NCBI RefSeq assembly: GCF_028330985.1
Contig: NZ_JAQMUE010000081.1
Span: 1 to 62,735, forward strand
DNA from: Roseofilum reptotaenium CS-1145
Lineage (GTDB): Bacteria; Cyanobacteriota; Cyanobacteriia; Cyanobacteriales; Desertifilaceae
DNA length: 62,735 nucleotides
Reading direction: 5' to 3'
This document shows, one piece after another, positions 55,766 through 62,735 of this stretch (the stretch's first letter is position 1; every line of letters starts with the position of its first letter). Both the position numbers and the translations under genes were made by a program. The notes below the pieces were generated by a model that searched no databases, was not told the origin of the DNA, and saw nothing but the letters and a program-made list of their open reading frames with translations.

Positions 55766-55807
55766 CATTCCTCATTCCTCATTCCCTATTCCCTATTCCC
55801 TATTCCA
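55766..55807. repeat. Heptanucleotide tandem repeat ending the antiporter gene
   Basis: Tandem ATTCCTC and TATTCCC units overlap the 3' end of the antiporter gene and encode its last residues (GIGNRE) and the TAG stop. Confidence 0.85.
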
Positions 55808-57372
55808 TCCCCCTTATCTTGGAAAACATCGACCAGGTAGGGGGAAAGTTCCTGATTGAGTTGTCCCGCTTTGATAAACTCGGCATAGGTATCTGCTTCG
55901 ATCGCCAAAAGTTCCTCCCGCAATTGTTCAATAGCATATTCTCTCGTTTGGGGATGTTGTTGGCGCAGTTCTTGAATGTTCCGCTCTAACTGCTCTAACT
56001 CTCCTTGCACAAGTGCAGCTTGATAGCGATAGTATTCTGGCTCAATTTCCGGCCGTTGTTTGCCGGATGTTAATGTTTCCATGACTCGATTCAGTGCTAC
56101 TCGGCGAGCCACGGCTTCTAAATATTGCCGTTTTAGGGGTTCATCACCGAGGAGGTTTAAGCCTTGTAAGAGGGGTTTGATGGTTAAGCCTTGAACTAAG
56201 AGGGTAAAAAGAACCACACCAAAGACAGTTGCGCTGATTTGATCCCGTCCTTCTAGGGCAATGGGTAAACTGAGGGCTAGGGCGATAGAAACGGAGCCAC
56301 GCAACCCTCCCCACCAGAGTACGGTTTGTTCTTTCCAATTAATATCGACTTCAGTTATCCAATTACTCAATGTGCCTAAGCCATAAATGGAGATCGCCCG
56401 CGTAACAATCATGGCAGCGATGGTAATGAGAATCTCATCTAAATTTTCCATCAGACTAGAGAATTGCATCTGATCTCCAATCAAGAGGAAAACAATGGAG
56501 TTCACAAAAAAGGCTAAAAATTCCCAAAATTCACTGACAATGACGCGGGTGCGGGGATTCATGCCAATACGGGAGCCAAAGTTACCTAAAATTAAGCCTA
56601 CAGTAACCACGCCAATGACCCCCGATCCGCCGGCTTCTTCAATTAAAATGTAGGTTCCATAGGCGGAAATCAGGGTTAAGGATTGTTCGACTAAGGGTAA
56701 ATCAAAGCGCTGGGTAAGATAGGAAATGCCAAAGCCAATTAGCCCACCAATACCCAATCCTAAACCGACAAAGACGGCAAAATGAACAATACTTGCTTGC
56801 CAGTTAAATTCTTCTATGCCTAGGGGAATACCGACAAGCAAACTAAAAGCCACTACCGCCACCCCATCATTAAACAGGCTTTCCCCTTCCATCACTACAC
56901 TCAAGCGTTTGGGAGCGCCTAATTCCCGGAATAGAGCAACCACAGAAACGGGATCGGTTGCCGAGAGACTTGCACCTAAAAGCAGAGCCGTGGCTAGGGG
57001 TAAACCGGTGAGTTGATTGACTCCCAAACCAATTCCCACCACGGAAATAGCTACGCCGAGGATGGCAAAGAGGCTAATGGGAACAATATTTTTTTTCAGC
57101 CCTGACCATTTTAGATTCCAAGCGGCTTCAAAGAGCAGGGGAGGGAGGAAAATGGAGAGGATCAGCTCAGGGGAGAGATTAACCAACCGCACATCGACGA
57201 GAGCCAGTCCAAGTCCAACAATTACCAGCAGAAGGGTGTAGGGGATCTGGCGAAACCAAGGAACGATTTGGGGTAAGGTGGCAACGCTGAGGGAAACGGA
57301 GAGGACAAGGAGAAATTGCTGGAGGTTAGCGGCGATCGCTCCCTGTTCTTCTGCTACAGTCGCTATCAGCAT
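55786..57372 (-). CDS. CPA1-family sodium/proton antiporter (NhaP-like)
   Basis: 528 residues. About twelve membrane helices cover residues 20-415, with SLSATDPVSVVALFRELG and EGESLFNDGVAVVAF (ion-binding ND) typical of CPA1. VLWWGGLRGSVSIALALSLP is the conserved C-terminal motif. A cytoplasmic tail of about 110 residues forms a coiled coil. It exchanges sodium for protons across the membrane. The final ~10 residues derive from an intergenic repeat. Confidence 0.92.
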   Translation of the reverse strand: MLIATVAEEQGAIAANLQQFLLVLSVSLSVATLPQIVPWFRQIPYTLLLVIVGLGLALVDVRLVNLSPELILSIFLPPLLFEAAWNLKWSGLKKNIVPISLFAILGVAISVVGIGLGVNQLTGLPLATALLLGASLSATDPVSVVALFRELGAPKRLSVVMEGESLFNDGVAVVAFSLLVGIPLGIEEFNWQASIVHFAVFVGLGLGIGGLIGFGISYLTQRFDLPLVEQSLTLISAYGTYILIEEAGGSGVIGVVTVGLILGNFGSRIGMNPRTRVIVSEFWEFLAFFVNSIVFLLIGDQMQFSSLMENLDEILITIAAMIVTRAISIYGLGTLSNWITEVDINWKEQTVLWWGGLRGSVSIALALSLPIALEGRDQISATVFGVVLFTLLVQGLTIKPLLQGLNLLGDEPLKRQYLEAVARRVALNRVMETLTSGKQRPEIEPEYYRYQAALVQGELEQLERNIQELRQQHPQTREYAIEQLREELLAIEADTYAEFIKAGQLNQELSPYLVDVFQDKGDGIGNRE

Positions 57373-57599
57373 GGTCAGTTACTCCAAATGCTCTGGCTCA
57401 AGTCAGGGTTATTGTATCCGACCCTTGGGGAGTTTGCTAGGGTCAATCCGTTTGTACCGACTTTTTCCAATGCTTAGATAGTTTTCGAGTCAGGTGTACT
57501 TTTTAGCTGGAGTAAGGGTTATGGGGAAGAAGCCCGTAGTACAAACCCTTAATGTATCATAGTGAACGTAATGTGTGTGAGATTACAGCTTTTTCTTAT

Positions 57600-57977
57600 A
57601 TGAGTCAAATGAAAGATTTATTTCCGAGTTATTGCCCTAGCCAGAAAGAATTCAAGGAAATCTGGCAATCAGCAATTTTTATCCTAGATACCAATGTTTT
57701 GCTCAATCTGTATCGCTACTCAGAAGAGACAAGGAAGCAGTTTTTTTCAGTTTTAGAAAAATTATCCGATCAACTCTGGATTCCTTATCAAGTTGCCCTG
57801 GAATTCCAAGATAACCGTATACGGGTTGTCCAACAGACAAAAAAGACATTTTCAGGTTATAATTCGTTTTTGAAGAACTTGAATAAGTCTTTAAATAATT
57901 TAAAGTCTGATGAATCTATTAAAGATTCATTAAAATATTATTCTAGTATTGACTCGAAAGCGAGAATCGGTATTTGA
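57600..57977 (+). pseudogene. PIN-like (DUF4935) nuclease fragment
   Basis: The first ~125 residues of a PIN_8/DUF4935-type protein: FKEIWQSAIFILDTNVLLNL, YRYSEETRK and LWIPYQVALEFQDNR. DTN and the later E of the PIN active site are present. The frame ends after SIDSKARIGI, whereas full-length relatives are about 400 residues. A second fragment in another frame follows with a 29-base overlap. Probably truncated by an internal deletion or frameshift. Confidence 0.65.
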
Positions 57978-58404
57978 AGCTATTGAATATCAAGCCGTGT
58001 ATTCTTGGCTCAAAAATGAGTACATAGGTTGTTTAGTTGAAAAAAATACAGAACTTCTTCTAGAGTATGGTGTTGTAGATAAGCATACAGGTCAGGTTTT
58101 AGGTTTTCAAATCAAAAACCAAGTTATTAACATAGATTTTATTGGGTCTGATTTGAAGGGTTATATACAGATGAAACCACTCTATAACTTCCAAGGTGCA
58201 GAGTTAGATGAAATGACATTTATATTAGCCGCAAGAGATAAAAAAGAAGCAATTTTAGAAAGTCAAAAAGTAGGACAAAAAAAAGATGATGCTCCTCTCC
58301 CTTTCGGAGTTAATATACTAATTGGATTTGTGAATAATTCTGATAATGAGTTAGAAGCTGAGTTGACCATAGTATCGGAGTTTAGGGGAACTCAGGAAAG
58401 TTAA
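57949..58404 (+). pseudogene. Fragment of unknown protein downstream of PIN
   Basis: About 151 codons with no ATG (TTG at 57949). The coding-like part starts ESVFEAIEYQAVYSWLKNEY and ends LTIVSEFRGTQES. No family recognised. It could be the C-terminal part of the same disrupted locus or of another gene joined by deletion. The region 57.5-58.4 kb is AT-richer than its surroundings, which suggests acquired DNA. Confidence 0.45.
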
Positions 58405-58487
58405 CACAAAAATGCGATCGCCTTCTCTATCTCTAATACAGATTATTTAATCCCTCTCGGGTGGGAGAGGGATTCGTTTCCCAAAGT

Positions 58488-59102
58488 TTAAGTATCGTAC
58501 ATCCGCGCTTCTATAGCATCGGGATGTTCTTCACAGTATTGCTCAAACTTGGTTTTGGTGATTTTCTGGGCTTGCTGGTGAGCCGCTTCGGCTTCTAGCT
58601 CTTCGACAATATCCCAAGCAACCGCACATTCACGGGAGTTGGGACCTTTCTCTTTACAAATTGCCCGTGCTTCAGTAAGTGCCTTTTCAATTTCTTCTTG
58701 TAGGGTGACGGCTTTGGGTTTTTCGAGAAAATCACCGCGATTGAGAATATCGGTAATCGAAATAATGCCCATGACTTCGCCACTAATTACGGGAGCGCGA
58801 TGCAGTTGTAAATTCGCAAATAACCGGGCGACATATTCAACACCTAAATCGGGATTGATTACCACACAGGGTTTGGTCATAATTTCATAAACCCGGACTG
58901 TTTTAGGGTCAGTTCCATAGGCAGTGACTTTATAAACTACGTCACTTTCAGTTACAATCCCATAGCTATCTTGCTCATGACGGCGTTTAACGATGAGCGA
59001 ACGAATGTTCTTTGCTCGCATGAGTTTAACGGCTTCCTCTACTGTGGCTAAACCGCCAATCATCACCACATCTTTGGTCATGATATCTGATGCTTTTAAC
59101 AT
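58488..59102 (-). CDS. CBS-CP12 fusion protein
   Basis: 204 residues. Two CBS domains (about 8-62 and 72-122) bind adenine nucleotides in this class. A CP12 domain (about 132-204) follows, with Cys149 and Cys159 in AICKEKGPNSRECAVAWD and Cys190 in FEQYCEEHPDAIEARMYDT. Canonical CP12 ends with ECRxYD, so the fourth Cys is Ala199 here. CP12 binds GAPDH and phosphoribulokinase, and CBS-CP12 proteins are described in cyanobacteria. Last gene of the hydrogenase-maturation operon, 52 bases after hypB. Confidence 0.9.
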   Translation of the reverse strand: MLKASDIMTKDVVMIGGLATVEEAVKLMRAKNIRSLIVKRRHEQDSYGIVTESDVVYKVTAYGTDPKTVRVYEIMTKPCVVINPDLGVEYVARLFANLQLHRAPVISGEVMGIISITDILNRGDFLEKPKAVTLQEEIEKALTEARAICKEKGPNSRECAVAWDIVEELEAEAAHQQAQKITKTKFEQYCEEHPDAIEARMYDT

Positions 59103-59154
59103 GTTTTTTCCTCTTTCAAGTCTCTGTTTACAATCGAGTTAAGATTGGAGATTA

Positions 59155-59949
59155 TCAATGTACTAATTGGGGAGCAATTGGGTTAATTTGTTCCTCTAAA
59201 TAACCATACCACTGTTCGAGACCAAAACCACTGCGGGCAGATATTTCAAAAACTTGGGCTTGTGGGGCGACTTGCTGAAGGTTTTTGAGGGCAATTTCGC
59301 GATCGAATCCAACGACTTCAGCAATGTCAATTTTGTTGAGCAAAATGACATCAGCACTCTTAAACAGGGTAGGATATTTAAGGGGCTTATCTTCTCCTTC
59401 TGTGGTGGAAAGTAGGGCTATGCGCAAGGTTTCGCCGAGATCGTAGGCAGCGGGACAAACCAAATTGCCGACGTTTTCTATGATCAAAAGCTGTAATAGG
59501 TCAAGGGGAATTTCGGCGATCGCCTGGGCAATCATATCGGCTTCTAAATGGCAGATACTGCCGGTGGTAATTTGCACGACAGGTGCGCCGGTTTCCCGTA
59601 ATCTTTGAGCATCATTATCAGTGGCTAAATCTCCCACGATCACCCCTGCGGGGAGTCGTTTTCCCAGATCCGAGAGGGTGCGTTGAATCAGGGTTGTTTT
59701 GCCAGAACCTGGAGAAGAAAGGATATTCAAAACTAACAGCCCTTTGGCTAAAAAATAGCCTCGGTTGCGTTCAGCGAGGCGGTCATTTTTGGCTAAAATG
59801 GCTTGGTGAACCGGTAGGGTATGGGTATGGGCACGATCGCCGTGATGATGATCGTGGGCATGATCATGATGATGATCATGGGGGGGATGAGAATGGCTAT
59901 GAATCTCAACTTTTCCAGGGGTTACAGCACAACCACAATCAGTACACAT
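59155..59949 (-). CDS. hypB: Hydrogenase nickel incorporation GTPase HypB
   Basis: 264 residues. The N-terminal CTDCGC is a high-affinity nickel site. A His/Asp-rich stretch (about 16-48) stores nickel. The GTPase domain has [26 protein letters not shown] and NKIDIAEV. It delivers nickel to the NiFe-hydrogenase large subunit together with HypA. It starts 4 bases after the hypA stop, with GGAGG inside the end of hypA. Confidence 0.96.
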   Translation of the reverse strand: MCTDCGCAVTPGKVEIHSHSHPPHDHHHDHAHDHHHGDRAHTHTLPVHQAILAKNDRLAERNRGYFLAKGLLVLNILSSPGSGKTTLIQRTLSDLGKRLPAGVIVGDLATDNDAQRLRETGAPVVQITTGSICHLEADMIAQAIAEIPLDLLQLLIIENVGNLVCPAAYDLGETLRIALLSTTEGEDKPLKYPTLFKSADVILLNKIDIAEVVGFDREIALKNLQQVAPQAQVFEISARSGFGLEQWYGYLEEQINPIAPQLVH

Positions 59950-59953
59950 GGAT

Positions 59954-60295
59954 TTAAGAAACCTCCAAGGATGCTAACTCTAATTCTTTCCCTTGACGAA
60001 CTTCCCGGCTTAGTTGTCCACAGTGGGGACAGATATGAATGATGTCACTGGGATAGAAGTTTTCCTGACAATTGGAACAGTAACATTCAACCGGTATGGT
60101 TTCGATTTCTAGTGTAGCACTCTGAGCAATTGTATTTTGAGTCACGACATCAAACGCAAAGTTTAAAGCTTCTGGAACAACACCGGAGAGTTCTCCCACG
60201 TTGAGTTTAATCCGATGAATTTGTTTTGCCCCTTGGTTTTGAGCGTGGTTGAGGGCAAGTTTTAGGGTTTCTTCCATGATACTAACTTCGTGCAT
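59954..60295 (-). CDS. hypA: Hydrogenase nickel chaperone HypA
   Basis: 113 residues from the ATG at 60295, which gives the canonical MHE start; His2 is the nickel ligand. The TTG at 60301 would bury it. The zinc site is [15 protein letters not shown] then HICPHCGQL (CxxC twice). It works with HypB. 27 bases after the protease gene. Confidence 0.95.
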   Translation of the reverse strand: MHEVSIMEETLKLALNHAQNQGAKQIHRIKLNVGELSGVVPEALNFAFDVVTQNTIAQSATLEIETIPVECYCSNCQENFYPSDIIHICPHCGQLSREVRQGKELELASLEVS

Positions 60296-60322
60296 AGTCA
60301 ATTAAAAATTAAACCTTAAAAA

Positions 60323-60796
60323 TCAAAGAGTGTGATGATTTTGGATCAGGTGGGTGATGTGGTTGAGGGCAATTTCAACGCGCTGTTGTGCCAGGGGGGA
60401 GAGACGATCGCTGTCGGAAAAGTCTACCCCAGGGACGCTAATTATCCAGGCTTGGGGTACAGTTTGATATAACCATTGGCACAGGGAAAGTAAGCGAGGA
60501 GGGCTGAGGGAATGTCCCCAAGGTAATCCTTGTTCTGGCACTGGTTCAAGTTTGGATCGGGTTACATCGTCTCCGGATAGGGCAGCATCAACAAAAATAG
60601 CTAACTGGACTTCGGATAATTCTTGGGCTAACTCTGGCATAAGCTGATGGACAGCACGCGATCGCACATTCACCCATTCCCACTGTTCTACCCTCATCGC
60701 TACCGTTTGCCCAATGCCATCATCACCTCGTAGAAGGTTACCATAGCCGATAACTAGGACTGTGGGTGAGGGATGGGATGGGGAAATCATTACCAT
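60323..60796 (-). CDS. NiFe-hydrogenase maturation protease (HoxW/HupW type)
   Basis: 157 residues. It trims the C-terminus of the hydrogenase large subunit after nickel insertion. GYGNLLRGDDGIGQTVA and the later IFVDAALSGDD carry the two metal-contacting acids. After the second Asp the sequence reads AAL, not GGT, which may point to the bidirectional-hydrogenase (HoxW) type, but this is tentative. First gene of the protease-hypA-hypB-CBS-CP12 unit. The hydrogenase itself is not in the window. Confidence 0.9.
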   Translation of the reverse strand: MVMISPSHPSPTVLVIGYGNLLRGDDGIGQTVAMRVEQWEWVNVRSRAVHQLMPELAQELSEVQLAIFVDAALSGDDVTRSKLEPVPEQGLPWGHSLSPPRLLSLCQWLYQTVPQAWIISVPGVDFSDSDRLSPLAQQRVEIALNHITHLIQNHHTL

Positions 60797-60858
60797 TTAA
60801 CCGTCATGGGGTTATGGGATCAGTTGTGGCTTGAATCGTAACGGTGTTGGTTTAGCGA

Positions 60859-61395
60859 TCATATTTTATGTGTTCCACAATGTATCCCAAGTCTTGCTAG
60901 TTTTCTTAAATACCCTGCAATCAGGTCTGATGACAGAGAACTTAACTTTAAATTAATCATTAAATGACCTTGTTCGCGATCGCTGATTTGGAGAGCGTTA
61001 GTGGGAATATCGGGTAAAATGTCGGTGGGATCGGGCAAAGAGCTACGATAAACCTCTTTACCGGTACGCAGGTAGGCGATCGCCCCATCTTCAAATTGAA
61101 TGTAGTCGATATTACTCCATTCAATCTCTTCAGGCTCATCCCGACCTCGTTGTAGCAACAGGATTTGCTCATTCACTTCAATAATACGCCCCGATCGCTG
61201 GTTTGAATTCGTTAAAGAAACGATCGCTGTTGTGGGGAGGGAAACCAACAGAGAAGAGTCTGTAGCGTTTGTTTGCTTCAGGAGAGTGGGAGTAACCGTT
61301 TGTGGAGAGGATGCGAATAAAGAGAGGTTGGGGAGGGTTATGCAGGCGATCGCCCCTAGGGTCAGGGTTGCCAGTTTAATCCACGTCTTTATCAT
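60859..61395 (-). CDS. Exported protein of unknown function
   Basis: 178 residues from ATG 61395. A signal peptide (LATLTLGAIACITLPNLSLFA) precedes a small beta domain, GRIIEVNEQILLLQRGRDEP and IDYIQFEDGAIAYLRTGKEV. That pattern recalls the Sm-like or SH3-like barrels found in other cyanobacterial exported proteins. No family name can be given. A dispersed repeat occupies the space in front of its start. Confidence 0.65.
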   Translation of the reverse strand: MIKTWIKLATLTLGAIACITLPNLSLFASSPQTVTPTLLKQTNATDSSLLVSLPTTAIVSLTNSNQRSGRIIEVNEQILLLQRGRDEPEEIEWSNIDYIQFEDGAIAYLRTGKEVYRSSLPDPTDILPDIPTNALQISDREQGHLMINLKLSSLSSDLIAGYLRKLARLGIHCGTHKI

Positions 61396-61420
61396 GGTAA
61401 AATACACACAACGCTGCTTA

Positions 61421-61511
61421 TACCATTTCTCTATGAAGATGCGCTGAACAAGGGGCTGAAGCCCCTTGCCCCCCAAGGATCGATTAATGGCAGGCTTAAA
61501 GAGAAATGGTA
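61421..61511. repeat. Dispersed inverted-repeat element, family C, copy 3
   Basis: Ends TACCATTTCTCT and AGAGAAATGGTA are perfect inverted repeats (12 bp). A CAAGGGGC-TGAA-GCCCCTTG hairpin (61449-61468) is inside. It lies between two divergent genes (61395 and 61545), in their shared promoter region. Copy 1 matches it in the opposite orientation. Confidence 0.8.
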
Positions 61512-61544
61512 TTAGATTAGTATAGCCAACTTTCACCTACTATT

Positions 61545-62552
61545 GTGCCTTCCTCTTCTCCTCCCGAATCCGGGAATGAACCCAGCATTTTACGAGGATT
61601 TGCCAGTTTAATTGGTTTACTCGGTCCCTCCCTATTTTTCACCGGTTGGATCTATCGCTGGGTCTATTTTTTCCAGTTTCATTTAGAACTGACAACCCTA
61701 GATTTTTCCATTGAATCCTTTTTCATTGTTCCCATTCAGGTGATTTTAGGCGACACTAGCGCCATTATCCGTGCTGTAATTGCCATAATGTTAATGGTAG
61801 CCGCAATTCATGTCACGTTATGGTTCATTTCCGGATTAAAGAATATCGAACAATGGGATAAAATCAGCCAAATTTTCTCTGCCCATCTCTTCAAAACCTT
61901 TGCAAAACTTAGCGATCGAGTTCCCAGTTTTCCCTATTCACCCGATCCGAGCGCCATCAATGCTTACAGTTTGCCAGAAGAACAATCTGAACTCTACCAT
62001 AAAACGGTCAAAGTTCTGTCTAAGATTTTCCAAGCCTTGAATCAATTATTCCGCTCTCTGATTCACTTTAATCCCCTCACATTTGACGCAGTAAAAGTCT
62101 TGCGTTCCTTAGTTGATGAAACCGTGATTGTGGCTTGGGTATTGATTATCCTCTTCCATTTAGCGCGTACCCAAGCCATTCAGGATGCTCAACGGGATAT
62201 GGGCATCAATTCCACTTTACCCGTGGTCACCTTTATTGTGCCAGACGAGCAAATTCCCTTGGGACGGCAACTCGACGATCCAGCCAATAATAATCTACCT
62301 ATAGAAGGCTTTAGGTTTTTTGGCGATAAGGAAGCATTTAAACATTTTATTAATAGAGAAGATACCCTAGTCTACAATCCAGAAAAGCCCACACGGGTTT
62401 GGCGTTTGCTCCTAGAGCGAGATGGCTGGATTTATCTCTTACCCACAACTCCAGGAAAAGAAGAAATCGCTAAAAGTCCCCGCGTCGTGGCCATTCAAAA
62501 AAGCATCTACGGCAATCAATTAATGATTCTTTCTCCCACAGTTGAGGAGTAA
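61545..62552 (+). CDS. Polytopic membrane protein of unknown function
   Basis: 335 residues with a GTG start at 61545. Membrane segments lie at about 18-36, 52-70 and 80-100, and another at about 195-215 (VIVAWVLIILFHLA). A charged C-terminal domain of about 115 residues follows. No catalytic motif seen. The last reading frame before the right insertion-sequence end. Confidence 0.7.
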   Translation: MPSSSPPESGNEPSILRGFASLIGLLGPSLFFTGWIYRWVYFFQFHLELTTLDFSIESFFIVPIQVILGDTSAIIRAVIAIMLMVAAIHVTLWFISGLKNIEQWDKISQIFSAHLFKTFAKLSDRVPSFPYSPDPSAINAYSLPEEQSELYHKTVKVLSKIFQALNQLFRSLIHFNPLTFDAVKVLRSLVDETVIVAWVLIILFHLARTQAIQDAQRDMGINSTLPVVTFIVPDEQIPLGRQLDDPANNNLPIEGFRFFGDKEAFKHFINREDTLVYNPEKPTRVWRLLLERDGWIYLLPTTPGKEEIAKSPRVVAIQKSIYGNQLMILSPTVEE

Positions 62553-62598
62553 TACGGCGCTTTCCACTTCGCGGACATGAAACGCGCGGTAATGGGTA

Positions 62599-62735
62599 AT
62601 ATCAAGTCCGATGAATAAGTTACGATATAAATGAAGAGTGTCCAAGCAAAGCAATGCCCCGACTCCTTAAGATAGTCCCCCACCAGAGTAGAGAGTCCCT
62701 GGGCGTAGCCTACCATCAAGCAAAAGAGGGCCCAG
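62599..62735. mobile_element. Right terminal copy of the IS630-like element end
   Basis: Exact reverse complement of 1-137. Immediately left of it is the GGTAATGGGTAAT motif typical of intergenic repeats here. The element continues beyond the window. Confidence 0.75.
62654..62735 (+). CDS. Partial transposase N-terminus (IS630-like), right copy
   Basis: ATG at 62654 opens MPRLLKIVPHQSRESL and continues off the window, identical to the left copy. Only 27 residues are present. Confidence 0.55.
   Translation, partial: MPRLLKIVPHQSRESLGVAYHQAKEGP

Noticed and set aside
59583-60042. His/Asp/Met-rich plus-strand frames
   Set aside because: Antisense of the His-rich region of hypB.

Overview
The window looks like a stretch of a filamentous, non-heterocystous-type cyanobacterial chromosome (Oscillatoriales-like; genus not resolved). 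The palindrome GCGATCGC (HIP1) is scattered throughout. Gene content is also cyanobacterial: ferredoxin-type heme oxygenase, a CBS-CP12 fusion, an HpsJ-like protein, an EGY-like site-2 protease, DUF3110, DUF502 and DUF3536/GH57 proteins, and heptanucleotide tandem repeats of the GGGAATA type. Both ends carry the same 137-bp sequence in opposite orientation, each holding the first 27 codons of an outward-facing IS630-like transposase. The window is therefore probably a whole contig that ends in two copies of one insertion sequence.

Layout. 0.3-6.2 kb (minus strand): a penicillin-binding-like serine hydrolase, RarD, an SLC12-type cation-chloride cotransporter, a COG1900 homocysteine-biosynthesis protein and a small membrane protein whose leader holds a strong stem-loop. 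6.4-12.5 kb: one giant secreted protein with a two-partner-secretion (TPS) N-terminus and a CHAT caspase-like C-terminus. 12.8-18.2 kb (plus): SpoIIE phosphatase, small membrane protein and argH in one operon, then NUDIX and SbcD-like genes. 18.3-27.2 kb (minus): histidine kinase with a PhnD-like binding protein, bioD, a decayed antitoxin gene, site-2 protease, two small unknown genes, RNase III, HNH nuclease, a long imperfect hairpin, murQ and DUF3110. 27.4-34.6 kb (plus): TamB-like protein and a Uma2 nuclease. 34.7-46.5 kb: SDR, EF-hand protein, phosphopantetheinyl transferase, TIGR04283 glycosyltransferase, a homologue of the cobalamin chaperone MMADHC, PMT glycosyltransferase, an orphan colicin-immunity (Im) protein, GH57, a stop-interrupted Uma2 gene and a complete IS982 element. 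46.7-57.4 kb: ftsY, hemN, heme oxygenase, nusB, DUF502, glycosyltransferase, HpsJ-like, TPR and NhaP-type antiporter genes. 57.5-62.6 kb: two gene fragments, then a NiFe-hydrogenase maturation operon (protease, hypA, hypB, CBS-CP12) and two membrane or exported unknowns.

Genes that work together: the protease, HypA and HypB mature a NiFe hydrogenase, with CBS-CP12 as a possible energy-state sensor in the same operon. Heme oxygenase and HemN both act on the heme/bilin branch. The PhnD-like protein and the kinase may form one sensing unit. DUF502 and nusB, murQ and DUF3110, and rarD and the SLC12 gene are tightly spaced pairs.

The most distinctive features are non-coding or mobile. There are at least three families of short dispersed inverted-repeat elements, each with two or three copies here. 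Palindromic elements sit in frame inside the TamB-like gene. A 168-nt hairpin with 77-nt arms lies just downstream of murQ and pairs better as minus-strand RNA. I saw no tRNA, rRNA or CRISPR array.
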